DNA from: Dawidia soli
GTDB taxonomy: Bacteria; Bacteroidota; Bacteroidia; Cytophagales; Cyclobacteriaceae
DNA: 42,781 bases
Reading direction: 5' to 3'
NCBI RefSeq assembly: GCF_018598185.1
Contig: NZ_JAHESC010000056.1
Coordinates: 1 to 42,781 of the forward strand
Both the position numbers and the translations under genes were made by a program. Shown piece after piece: positions 35,594 to 42,781 of the stretch. Every line of letters begins with the position of its first letter. Positions within the stretch are counted from its first letter, which is position 1. The notes beneath the pieces are model-generated. The model did no database searches. It saw only the letters and a list, made by a program, of their open reading frames with translations, and was not told the origin of the DNA.

Positions 35594-36853
35594 ATGCTGA
35601 ATCGTAGTATAGCGCCTCCGTTCACCCGGAGCATTGATTTTGAATTGATCCGACCCCGCACAGAGGTATTGGCCAACGGCCTTCCGATGTTTATCGTCTC
35701 GGGCGGTTCGCAGGAAGTGGTGCGCGTGGAATTCCTCATGCGGGCCGGCCGCTGGTTCGAGACGACCTGGGGCGCCGCGTATTTTGCCGCCAACCTGCTG
35801 TCGAAAGGCACGTCAACCAAAAGCAGCTACGAAATAGCCCAGTACTTTGACCAATACGGCGCACACTTCGAAGTAAGCGCCGGCCTGGATGTAGTATCAC
35901 TGTCGCTCTACACGCTCACCAAAAACCTGGCGCCCACGCTGGCGCTGGTACGCGAGCTGCTGGAAGACTCGACCTTCCCCGAAAAAGAGTTGACCCAGCT
36001 CAAGTCCATCTATATTCAGAACCTGCGGGTGAACCAGGAGAAGACCAGCTTCCAGGCAGGCAAGCTGATCCGCCGCAGCCTCTTTGGCGAGGCGCACCCC
36101 TACGGCAAAGAGCTGGAAGAAAAAGAAGTGGAAGCGCTCACGCGCGAGCAGCTGGTGCAGCACCTGCAGGCCTATGGCAAAGATCTGGTGGTATTCGCAT
36201 CCGGCCGCGTGAACGACGCTACCGCGCAGATCCTCCGCGAAACGCTGTCGACGCTCACCGTGTTGCCCGGCGCGCCGAAGACGATCGAGCCCATGTATGC
36301 GCTTCCGTCACATCAATACCAGAAGAAGGAGGGCAGCATGCAGTCGTCCATTCGCATGGGCCGCAAAAGCATCGGCCGGGCGCATCCCGACTATGCGTCG
36401 GTATTATTGATCAACCACATCCTCGGCGGATACTTCGGCTCGCGCCTCATGAAGAACATACGCGAAGACAAGGGCCTGTCCTACGGCATATATTCCTCGT
36501 TGCAGACCCTGCAGCACGAAAATTACCTGGTGATCGGCGCCGACGTAAACAACGAAAACCTGGAAATGACCTTCGCCGAGATCCGCAAGGAACTGGGCAG
36601 ACTCTATACCGAGCCCGTGGGTGCAGAAGAGCTCGAAATGGCCCGCAATCACTTCATCGGCAGCCTGCAGTCCGAGATCACCACCCCCTTCGCACACGCC
36701 GAAAAGATCAAAAACATATTCCTCTACGGCCTCCCCGCCGACTACTACCAAAAGCTCATCCACACGCTCGACAGCCTCACCGCCGCGCAGCTCATGCAAA
36801 CCGCCCGCAATTACTTTGAGGAGGACAGCTTCTTCGAAGTAGCCGTAGGCTAG
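35594..36853 (+). CDS. M16-family peptidase-like protein without zinc motif
   Basis: This 419-residue member of the M16 (insulinase/processing peptidase) fold has two homologous halves. In the position of the HxxEH zinc motif, between RAGRWFETTWGAA and SKGT, it has YFAAN (63-67), so both histidines and the catalytic glutamate are gone. The second half keeps GGYFGSRLMKNIREDKGLSYGIYSSL, the region that supplies the substrate-contact Arg/Tyr pair in M16B dimers. It may therefore be the non-catalytic subunit of a heterodimer whose active partner is elsewhere (inference). It starts 7 nt after porV and so is probably in the porU-porV transcript. No signal peptide is seen. Confidence 0.9.
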   Translation: MLNRSIAPPFTRSIDFELIRPRTEVLANGLPMFIVSGGSQEVVRVEFLMRAGRWFETTWGAAYFAANLLSKGTSTKSSYEIAQYFDQYGAHFEVSAGLDVVSLSLYTLTKNLAPTLALVRELLEDSTFPEKELTQLKSIYIQNLRVNQEKTSFQAGKLIRRSLFGEAHPYGKELEEKEVEALTREQLVQHLQAYGKDLVVFASGRVNDATAQILRETLSTLTVLPGAPKTIEPMYALPSHQYQKKEGSMQSSIRMGRKSIGRAHPDYASVLLINHILGGYFGSRLMKNIREDKGLSYGIYSSLQTLQHENYLVIGADVNNENLEMTFAEIRKELGRLYTEPVGAEELEMARNHFIGSLQSEITTPFAHAEKIKNIFLYGLPADYYQKLIHTLDSLTAAQLMQTARNYFEEDSFFEVAVG

Positions 36854-36865
36854 GAATCAGCGTGA

Positions 36866-37081
36866 CCCGATAGCCATCGGGTGTGAAGAGTGAGAGCGTA
36901 AAAAGCCCTGAAGGGCCGTAACACGGCCCTGGCGCAAGTCTGAGCGAAGCGGTGACTTGTGCCGCGACGGTAGGCAGTTTGCAACTGCCGTCGAGCCCCG
37001 GCCCGCGGCAATGCCTGACGCCAGGTGCAAACTGGCATCCGGTATAGGCACAAGTCACCGCTTCGCTCAGACTTGCGCCAG
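36866..37081. repeat. Intergenic palindromic element, copy C, with a 35-bp inverted repeat
   Basis: This fills most of the 373-bp gap between the M16-like and ureohydrolase-like genes. It holds the palindrome cccgatagccatcggg (36866-36881) and a perfect 35-bp inverted repeat, 36929-36963 against 37047-37081, starting ctggcgcaagtctgagcgaa. The 83-nt interior contains a hairpin ggcagtt-tgc-aactgcc with outer cgacg/cgtcg pairing (36965-36993) and gccag-gtgcaaa-ctggc. The arms match the left end of copies A and B. Several short ORFs fall inside but look like artefacts of the repeat. Bases 37082-37226 show nothing definite. Confidence 0.75.
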
Positions 37082-37226
37082 CAACCAGGGAACCCCCTCA
37101 CCCTCAATCAAATACACAAAATTTACCCGGATCATACCATTCCTCCCCCGAAAATCAGAGATTTGAGCCCGTACGGTCGCACGACACGGCGTATAATCTT
37201 TATCTTCACGGGACTTATAGCATCCT

Positions 37227-38387
37227 ATGGATCTAACCATTTTCTTTTCTCCCCTCGACGAGTCCCTGTATGCGGACATCACGGCACACTCCAGCTTCTT
37301 TAAAAACATAGCGACCTTCAGTGACAAGATGCCGGACTACAAGGGAGCGCACATCGCCATCTTCGGCGTCGGCGAAGCCCGCGGCGCGGCGCGCAACGCC
37401 GGCACGACCGAAGCACCCGACGAGATCCGCCGGAAATTATACCGGTTGAAGAAAGGCACCGGCGCCTATCGCATCGTCGACCTGGGCAACCTGCGGTTGG
37501 GCCACGACCTGGAAGAGACCTATGTGCGCGTGAGCGAAGTATGCCGCATGCTGCTGGAGGATAACGTGCTGCCCCTGATCCTGGGCGGTTCGCAAGACCT
37601 GGACTACGGCCAGTATGGAGCCTATGAAACGATGGACAAGCTGGTCAGCCTGCTCAACGTCGATGCCTTTTTAGACCTCGACGACAAGAGCGAGTCGGGT
37701 GCGAGCAATCATCATATCCATCGCATCCTGCTGCACGAGCCGAACTACCTGTTCAGCTACACGCACCTGGCGTATCAAACGTATCTCATCGACCCGATGT
37801 CGGTGGCCGTGCTGGAGAAGCTCTATTTCGAAGCCTTCCGCGTGGGACAGATGCGCACCAACATGCAGGAGATGGAGCCGGCCATTCGCAATGCCGACAT
37901 GCTGTCGTTCGATGTTACGGCCATCCGCTCGGCCGATGCGCCGGGCAACGGCAATGCGCAGCCATTCGGGCTTACGGGCGAAGAGGCCTGCCAGGTATGC
38001 TGGTATGCGGGCATGAACGAAAAGCTCAGCTCCGCGGGCTTCTATGAGTATAATCCGGCGTTCGACGACGTTCATAAAAAAACGGCGTCGGTGGTGGCCA
38101 CCATGGTGTGGTATTTTATCGAAGGCTTTTACCATCGCAAGCACGAGCAGAACTTCAAGAGCAACGATTTCATGAAATACTCGGTGTCCATGCCGGTAGA
38201 GCCCGAAGTGATCACCTTCTACAAAAGCAAGTTCAGCGAGAAGTGGTGGATGGAAGTGCCCTACCCCAACGGACGGCAGAAGTACGCGCGCAACAGCATC
38301 GTGCCCTGCAGCTACAACGACTACCAGGGGGCGCTCAAGGGCGACGTGCCCGAACGGTATATCAGCATGCTGGCGAAGTTGATCTGA
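37227..38387 (+). CDS. Ureohydrolase (arginase/formimidoylglutamase)-like protein with altered metal motifs
   Basis: This 386-residue protein has the arginase-superfamily fold: GAHIAIFGVGEARGAARNAGTTEAPDEIRRKLY near the N terminus and LPLILGGSQDLDYGQYGAYE in the middle. The manganese motifs are changed. GGDH reads GGSQD (120-124), DAHxD reads DAFLDL (146-151), and SxDxDxxDP reads SFDVTAIRSADAP (227 onward). With the first His and several Asp ligands missing, hydrolysis of guanidino compounds by the classical two-manganese mechanism is unlikely. Proteins of this kind are often labelled formimidoylglutamase in Bacteroidota, a label the sequence does not support. It appears to be a single gene. 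Confidence 0.85.
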   Translation: MDLTIFFSPLDESLYADITAHSSFFKNIATFSDKMPDYKGAHIAIFGVGEARGAARNAGTTEAPDEIRRKLYRLKKGTGAYRIVDLGNLRLGHDLEETYVRVSEVCRMLLEDNVLPLILGGSQDLDYGQYGAYETMDKLVSLLNVDAFLDLDDKSESGASNHHIHRILLHEPNYLFSYTHLAYQTYLIDPMSVAVLEKLYFEAFRVGQMRTNMQEMEPAIRNADMLSFDVTAIRSADAPGNGNAQPFGLTGEEACQVCWYAGMNEKLSSAGFYEYNPAFDDVHKKTASVVATMVWYFIEGFYHRKHEQNFKSNDFMKYSVSMPVEPEVITFYKSKFSEKWWMEVPYPNGRQKYARNSIVPCSYNDYQGALKGDVPERYISMLAKLI

Positions 38388-38410
38388 TCGGCAATTGCCG
38401 GGAATAATAT

Positions 38411-38418
38411 TACTTTTG
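38411..38418 (+). promoter_or_regulatory. -7 box of the small membrane protein-CNNM operon
   Basis: TACTTTTG matches TAnnTTTG exactly. It ends 7 nt before the ATG at 38426, implying a very short leader. TTG at 38395-38397 is too close to be a standard -33 box. Confidence 0.45.
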
Positions 38419-38425
38419 GCTTTCC

Positions 38426-38584
38426 ATGAAACTATCAGATATCATTATCCTTTCTCTTGCGGTAGCTTTTCTGATCATCGGCATTCATCAAACGATGACA
38501 CTCGGCTTCGGTCAGGCATACTGGGCGCTCATGCTCACCATGGTATTGTTTTTTGTGATCGTACTGCGAAAGAAGAAGCGGTAA
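38426..38584 (+). CDS. Small membrane protein, 52 residues, hypothetical
   Basis: An ORF of 52 codons runs from ATG 38426 to TAA 38582-38584. The protein starts MKLSDIIILSLAVAFLIIGI and has a second hydrophobic stretch (YWALMLTMVLFFVIVLR), then ends KKKR: two membrane helices with a positive tail, presumably cytoplasmic. The evidence that it is real is the exact -7 box just upstream, the clean two-helix pattern with a basic end, and its position 4 nt before the CNNM gene, which suggests one operon. I do not recognise a family. Confidence 0.65.
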   Translation: MKLSDIIILSLAVAFLIIGIHQTMTLGFGQAYWALMLTMVLFFVIVLRKKKR

Positions 38585-38588
38585 CCCT

Positions 38589-39878
38589 ATGGACCTAGCG
38601 CAGTTGCTTTGCATCGTGCTCACCATTCTTTTCGGTTCTTTCTTTGCAGGCACAGAGCGTGCCTTCCTGTCGGCCAATACCCTGGAGGTTGAGCTCGAAG
38701 GCCGGCTGGGCTCCCCGTCCGCCCGCATCATGACATTCTTTCTGCGCCACCCGTTGTGGCTGCTGGCCACCACGCGGCTGGGCTATATTTTGTCCGTGCT
38801 CACGTTCGGGGTGCTGATGGGCCGGTTCCTGCTGCCCATCCCGGAAACCTTCGAGCCCACATTTTATCCCGTCGCCATGGCCGTGGCGGCCATCGTCATC
38901 ACGGCGTTGCTCGTCATGCTGGCGTGGGAAACGCTGCCCGTCATCCTGTCGTCGGTCAGTCCCAACCGGTTGCTGCTGATAGTCGCGATGCCGTTTGTGC
39001 TGGCCTTTGTGGCGTTGCTGCCCATCGTGAGCGTGGCCATCGCGCTGTCGCGGCTGTGGGTGGTGCACGTACAGAAAACCGAGTTCCCCGGCGACGGCCG
39101 CCTGTTCGGCTCCTACGACGTGAGCCGGTACCTCAAGGCCCTGGCCGCCGGCCGGCGCGACGCCGAGTCGAACAGCCAGACACGCGTTTTGCAGGATGCG
39201 ATGACATTCCGGCATTTGAAGGTGCGCGATTGCATGATCCCCCGCACGGAGATCATCGCCATGGAGATCAACAGCCCCGTGGCCGAGCTGCAGCAGGCCT
39301 TTGTGGAGAGCGGTCACTCGCGCGTGATCATTTACCGCGGCACCATCGACGACGTGGTGGGTTATTGCCCTTCCAATAAATTGTTCACACACGTAGAGCA
39401 CATCCGGGACATCGTGCTGCCGGTGCTGACCGTGCCCGAGACGACCCTGGCCAACGACCTGATGATCCGGTTTGTACGCGAGCACAAAAGCCTGGCCTGC
39501 GTGATCGATGAATTTGGCGGTACGTCCGGCATTGTCAGCATGGAAGACATCATGGACGAGGTGTTTGGCGGGCGGGAAGAAGGCCACCCGGCCGACGACG
39601 AGCAGCGTGTGGACGACCACACTTTTTTGTTCAACGGCCGGCTGGAGATCCGCTACCTGAACGAAACATACAAATTGCAGTTTCCCACCGGCAATTACGA
39701 CACGCTGGGCGGGCTGATCCTGGCCCATGCCGCCGAATTTCCGCGCCCGGGCGACGTTATTACGGCCGGGGAATTCACCTTTACGGTCCAATCCGTGCGC
39801 GAGAACCGCGTGGGCATGGTCAAAGTAGTGAAAGCGATTGCGGGCACCGCACCCGAGAGTTCCGGCAAGGCCGTTTAG
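38589..39878 (+). CDS. CNNM/CorC-family membrane protein, second copy (GldE-like)
   Basis: This 429-residue protein has the same architecture as the protein at 17492 but is only distantly related. The N-terminal CNNM-type membrane domain begins LLCIVLTILFGSFFAGTERAFLSA, followed by segments around 60-80, 90-115 and 130-155. Two CBS domains follow (MIPRTEIIAMEINSP; CVIDEFGGTSGIVSMEDIMDEVFGG), then a CorC_HlyC domain (LEIRYLNETYKLQFPTGNYDTLGGLIL). Family members are ion transporters or regulators. Gliding-associated GldE has this layout, and the neighbouring secretion genes make that comparison reasonable, but the sequence alone does not prove it. It lies 4 nt after the small membrane protein gene and upstream of the PpiD-like gene. 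Confidence 0.9.
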   Translation: MDLAQLLCIVLTILFGSFFAGTERAFLSANTLEVELEGRLGSPSARIMTFFLRHPLWLLATTRLGYILSVLTFGVLMGRFLLPIPETFEPTFYPVAMAVAAIVITALLVMLAWETLPVILSSVSPNRLLLIVAMPFVLAFVALLPIVSVAIALSRLWVVHVQKTEFPGDGRLFGSYDVSRYLKALAAGRRDAESNSQTRVLQDAMTFRHLKVRDCMIPRTEIIAMEINSPVAELQQAFVESGHSRVIIYRGTIDDVVGYCPSNKLFTHVEHIRDIVLPVLTVPETTLANDLMIRFVREHKSLACVIDEFGGTSGIVSMEDIMDEVFGGREEGHPADDEQRVDDHTFLFNGRLEIRYLNETYKLQFPTGNYDTLGGLILAHAAEFPRPGDVITAGEFTFTVQSVRENRVGMVKVVKAIAGTAPESSGKAV

Positions 39879-39947
39879 TCGCTATCTTTTTTAGGCGTAA
39901 AATTCTGCGTTTCAGAGCAGTTAGGCGTTAAATTTTAAGGCGAAATT

Positions 39948-39976
39948 TTTCTAATACAGAGAACGGATTAAATTTG
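39948..39976 (+). promoter_or_regulatory. Promoter of the PpiD-like gene
   Basis: TAAATTTG (39969-39976) matches the -7 consensus exactly. A T-rich TTTC at 39948-39951, 17 nt upstream, could be the -33 element. The ATG is 20 nt downstream of the -7 box. Confidence 0.55.
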
Positions 39977-39996
39977 CGGCTCTTTAAAAAATACTT

Positions 39997-42105
39997 ATGG
40001 CATTTATTGGAACATTGCGCAGCAAAATGGGCACCTGGGTGGTGATCTTCGTGTTTGTTGCGATTGCGGCGTTTATCCTTGGAGACATCTTTAGCGGCAA
40101 ATCGAACATCATGAACTGGGGCCGCAACAACGTTGGGGAGATTGCCGGTACGGAGATTTCGTACGAGACTTACCAAAACGTAGTGCGCGAACGCGAGGCC
40201 AACTGGTACCTCAACACCGGCCGTGAGCCCGGCGAGCGCGACATGCCCGGCATCCGCCAGCAAGCGTGGGACCTGCTCATCGCCCGCAATGCCATCGAGC
40301 CGCAATATGCCAAAGTAGGGATTGAGGTGACCGAAGACGAAGAGTGGGACATGCTGCAAGGCAAGAACGTAGACCCGGGCATCCGCCAGGCGTTCACCGA
40401 CCCGCAAACCGGCCAGTTCAATGCCAACAAAGTGGTGGAATACATGCAGCAGATCAAAACGATGGCGCCTACCTCGGAACCCCGCATCCGCTGGGAGATC
40501 TTCCAGCGCGACCTGCGCCCGGGCCGTCAGCGGATCAAGTATGAGAACCTGCTCATCAAGAGTGCCTATATCACCAAAGCCGAAGCCGAGCGCGAATACC
40601 ACCTGCAAACCGACGTGGCCGAAGTGAAATATGTATACGTGCCCTTCTACGCCGTAAGCGACTCGGCTGTAAAAGTGACCGACTCCGACCTGGAAGCATA
40701 CTACAACAAGAACAAAGAGAAATATAAGACCGAAGAAGTACGCAGCATGAAATATGTGAGCGTAGAGGTGATCCCTTCCGCGGCCGACTCCGCCGCCGTG
40801 ACGGAAGACCTGGCCCGTGCCGTAGAAGAGTTCAAAAATGCCGAGACCGACTCGATCTACGCTTCGAACAACACCGAAGGCACCACCCCGTACTCGAAAT
40901 ACAACCTGGGTTCGCTGCCGACGTTCATCCAGAAAGACCAACTGCAACAAGGCAATGTGATCGGTCCCTTCCTGGACAACCAGACCTACAAAGTGATCAA
41001 AGTATCGCGCATCTTTAAAGACACTGTTTACAGCGCGCGTGCACGGCACATCCTCATCAAGTGGGACGACACCAGCGACGCTGCCAAAGCCGCTGCGAAA
41101 GAGAAAGCCCGCAACATCCTGAAAGACATCAAAGGCGGCGCGGACTTCGGTCAGAAAGCGCGCGAGTTTGGTACCGATGGTACCGCGCAACGGGGCGGTG
41201 ACCTGGGCTGGTTCAGCACCGGTCAAATGGTGAAGCCTTTCCAGGATGCCGTATTTGCCGCAACGAAACCTGGCGTACTGAACGACGTCGTGGAAACCGA
41301 CTTCGGTTACCACATCATCGACGTGACCAACCCCAAGACCAACGACGCCTATGTACTGGCGACCGTAGAGCGCGAGATCGTGCCGAGCGACGCCACCATG
41401 AACGAAGCCTTCCGCAAGGCAGAGTCCTTTGCATCGGAAGTGAACGGCTTGGACGACTTCGACAAGAAAGCGCAAGCCGCCGGCCTGACCGTGCTGGAAG
41501 CAAAGAACATTACAGCCGGCGAGCGCCGCGTCAGCACACTGGGTGAAGCCCGCCAGATCGTACAGTGGTTGTTCCGCGACGCCTCTGTGGGTACCGTATC
41601 ACAGGTATTTGAAGTAGAAGATCAAAACGTCGTGGCGATCATGACCAGCGAGACCAGCAAAGGCTACCGCCCGCTGTCTGTCGTGAAAGAAGAAATTCGC
41701 CCGGCCGTAACGAACGAAGTAAAAGGCCGTACCATCATCGAGAAGCTGAACGCGCAGAAAGGCACACTGGAAGAAGTGGCCGCGGCGTTTGGCAACGACG
41801 CCGGTGTGTACAGCAGCAGCGACCTGAAGCTGAGCAGCAACTCCATGCCGACCGTGGGCTTTGACCCGGTAGCCGTAGGCACCGCGTTTTCGCTGGAGCC
41901 GGGCAAGCGTTCGAAGCCGATCGCCGGCGAGAACGGCGTCGTGGTGATCGAGCTGCAAAACAAGACCGTGGCACCGGCCGCCGGTGACTATGCCGTCTAC
42001 AAGACGCAGCTGGAGCAAGGCAGCCAGAACCGCGCGGGCTATAGCATCGCGGAAGCGATCAAAGAGAAGTCTGATATTACAGACAAACGCTATAAGTTCT
42101 TTTAG
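39997..42105 (+). CDS. PpiD/SurA-like periplasmic peptidyl-prolyl isomerase
   Basis: This 702-residue foldase is anchored by one membrane helix near the N terminus (GTWVVIFVFVAIAAFILGDIF, about 11-31), with the rest in the periplasm. It helps secreted and outer membrane proteins fold. The N-terminal SurA_N-like helical region (about 35-240) leads into a parvulin (PpiC) domain at about 349-455: ARHILIKWDD, FGQKAREFGTDGTAQRGGDLGWFSTGQMVKPFQDAVF, and FGYHIIDVTNPK. A second, degenerate isomerase-like region and the C-terminal helices follow. The layout agrees with PpiD rather than soluble SurA. It has its own promoter and a good terminator. Confidence 0.94.
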   Translation: MAFIGTLRSKMGTWVVIFVFVAIAAFILGDIFSGKSNIMNWGRNNVGEIAGTEISYETYQNVVREREANWYLNTGREPGERDMPGIRQQAWDLLIARNAIEPQYAKVGIEVTEDEEWDMLQGKNVDPGIRQAFTDPQTGQFNANKVVEYMQQIKTMAPTSEPRIRWEIFQRDLRPGRQRIKYENLLIKSAYITKAEAEREYHLQTDVAEVKYVYVPFYAVSDSAVKVTDSDLEAYYNKNKEKYKTEEVRSMKYVSVEVIPSAADSAAVTEDLARAVEEFKNAETDSIYASNNTEGTTPYSKYNLGSLPTFIQKDQLQQGNVIGPFLDNQTYKVIKVSRIFKDTVYSARARHILIKWDDTSDAAKAAAKEKARNILKDIKGGADFGQKAREFGTDGTAQRGGDLGWFSTGQMVKPFQDAVFAATKPGVLNDVVETDFGYHIIDVTNPKTNDAYVLATVEREIVPSDATMNEAFRKAESFASEVNGLDDFDKKAQAAGLTVLEAKNITAGERRVSTLGEARQIVQWLFRDASVGTVSQVFEVEDQNVVAIMTSETSKGYRPLSVVKEEIRPAVTNEVKGRTIIEKLNAQKGTLEEVAAAFGNDAGVYSSSDLKLSSNSMPTVGFDPVAVGTAFSLEPGKRSKPIAGENGVVVIELQNKTVAPAAGDYAVYKTQLEQGSQNRAGYSIAEAIKEKSDITDKRYKFF

Positions 42106-42127
42106 TTGAATCAATAACATTATGGCG

Positions 42128-42161
42128 GCGCCCTGGCATCCCTGCCGGGGCGCTGTTTTTT
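42128..42161 (+). terminator. Rho-independent terminator after the PpiD-like gene
   Basis: The GC stem gcgccc (42128-42133) pairs with gggcgc (42148-42153), has additional inner ctggc/gccgg pairing, and is followed by tgtttttt. It ends 4 nt before the next start codon. Confidence 0.8.
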
Positions 42162-42165
42162 ACTC

Positions 42166-42429
42166 ATGGATGAACAGTGGATCAATGGCTTCCGGGAAAA
42201 ACTTGACCAGCATTATACCTGGCCATCGCTGTATATTTTTAAATTCATAGTGCCCAAAGGTAAGGAAGGAGACCTGAAGCAGCTCTTTCCGTTGCATACG
42301 CCCACCGAGAAGGCCTCTAAGCAAGGGAATTATACCAGCATCACCATGCAGATGATGATGCCCTCCAGCGATGCGGTGATCGAGGTGTATGTCAAAGCTT
42401 CTCAGGTAGAAGGCATCGTGGCGTTATAG
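42166..42429 (+). CDS. DUF493 (YbeD-like) family protein
   Basis: This 87-residue cytoplasmic protein has the ferredoxin-like DUF493 pattern: [14 protein letters not shown] as strand one, then a helix, [37 protein letters not shown] as the remaining strands and last helix. In E. coli the relative YbeD lies in the lipoate operon, but that link is not seen here. The ATG directly follows the terminator of the preceding gene. The next gene begins 53 nt downstream and may be co-transcribed. Confidence 0.88.
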   Translation: MDEQWINGFREKLDQHYTWPSLYIFKFIVPKGKEGDLKQLFPLHTPTEKASKQGNYTSITMQMMMPSSDAVIEVYVKASQVEGIVAL

Positions 42430-42482
42430 GCACGGTCTTTTTACCGGCGGTATCTCAAATCGTAAGCGTAAATCCTGATCGT

Positions 42483-42734
42483 ATGGAATGGAAAAACGAA
42501 AAGAACCGGCTTAAGAAGACATTTACCTTCAAAGACTTTGGCGAAGCATTCGGGTTTATGACGCGGGTGGCGCTGCTGGCAGAAAAAATGAATCACCACC
42601 CCACGTGGACGAACTCCTGGAACACTGTAAGCTTTGAGCTGTCGACGCACGACGCCGGCGACGTGGTGACCGAAAAAGACAGGATGCTGGCCGAAGCGAT
42701 CGACCGGCTCGCCGCCCCCCTGGCAACGAACTAA
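42483..42734 (+). CDS. Pterin-4a-carbinolamine dehydratase family protein
   Basis: This 83-residue enzyme of the PCD/DCoH family dehydrates 4a-hydroxytetrahydrobiopterin to regenerate the pterin cofactor after aromatic amino acid hydroxylation. The motif is complete: [34 protein letters not shown], where the paired histidines and the later His are the active-site residues. It is shorter than the usual ~95-110 residues at the N terminus, but the catalytic core is intact. It starts at ATG 42483. No phenylalanine hydroxylase lies nearby in the window. Confidence 0.92.
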   Translation: MEWKNEKNRLKKTFTFKDFGEAFGFMTRVALLAEKMNHHPTWTNSWNTVSFELSTHDAGDVVTEKDRMLAEAIDRLAAPLATN

Positions 42735-42736
42735 CC

Positions 42737-42781
42737 ATGCAGCCCGAAGCCCCTAACCCCACCGTACTATACCTTGTACCC
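42737..42781 (+). CDS. Start of a gene cut by the window end
   Basis: An ATG at 42737, 2 nt after the preceding stop, opens a frame to the window edge reading MQPEAPNPTVLYLVP. The segment LYLVP recalls the N terminus of SAM-dependent methyltransferases of the RsmI type (LYLIPTPIG), but 15 residues are too few to assign it. Confidence 0.4.
   Translation, partial: MQPEAPNPTVLYLVP

Noticed and set aside
36792-37166. Several short ORFs in both directions downstream of the M16-like gene
   Set aside because: They lie within or across the inverted repeat, so the two strands give similar peptides by symmetry.
39928-41475. 515-codon minus-strand ORF
   Set aside because: Antisense of the PpiD-like gene, which has clear parvulin motifs and its own promoter.

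Overview
The window is about 42.8 kb of chromosome from a member of the Bacteroidota, most likely a Cytophagia-type lineage (inference). The evidence is the adjacent type IX secretion genes porU and porV, repeated promoters of the Bacteroidota type (TAnnTTTG at -7, in the best cases with TTTG about 19-21 nt upstream), start codons without Shine-Dalgarno sequences, an ATP synthase beta-epsilon pair standing apart from the rest of the operon, and typical lineage proteins (LptC lipoprotein, CNNM proteins, PpiD-like foldase, short epsilon subunit). Coding density is high and the content is mostly core metabolism and envelope biology. I see no prophage, insertion sequence, CRISPR array, rRNA or tRNA gene.

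Layout. 0-2.8 kb: C-rich, probably artefactual sequence that truncates obgE, then grpE-dnaJ. 3-7.4 kb: a secreted beta-solenoid-like protein, then an ABC-2 exporter (ATPase and permease) tightly followed by an orphan sensor kinase. 7.5-12.5 kb: atpD-atpC (+) converging on a minus-strand operon prfC-rluA-like-DUF6787-like-lipoprotein. 12.6-18.8 kb: aldo/keto reductase, dnaK, lysC and a CNNM/CorC protein. 19-21.5 kb (-): Glu/Leu/Phe/Val dehydrogenase and anmK, divergent from coaX-outer membrane protein-lptC (21.5-24.1 kb, +). 24.1-29.5 kb (-): an FAD oxidoreductase, a 1147-residue pseudo-peptidase/beta-propeller/Omp85-like barrel protein, and yicC. 29.6-36.9 kb (+): MBL-fold hydrolase, pssA, porU, porV and an M16-like protein without its zinc motif. 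37.2-42.8 kb (+): a ureohydrolase-like protein with eroded metal motifs, a 52-residue membrane protein, a second CNNM protein, a PpiD-like foldase, a DUF493 protein, a pterin dehydratase and the start of another gene.

Together the genes cover protein folding (GrpE, DnaJ, DnaK, PpiD), envelope construction (LptC, PssA, AnmK, Omp85-like protein, PorU/PorV) and central metabolism. The most interesting material is the large three-part outer membrane protein, a cluster of enzyme-like proteins that have lost catalytic motifs (peptidase-like, M16-like, arginase-like), and a family of palindromic intergenic elements found in three of the longer gene-free stretches, one carrying a perfect 35-bp inverted repeat.
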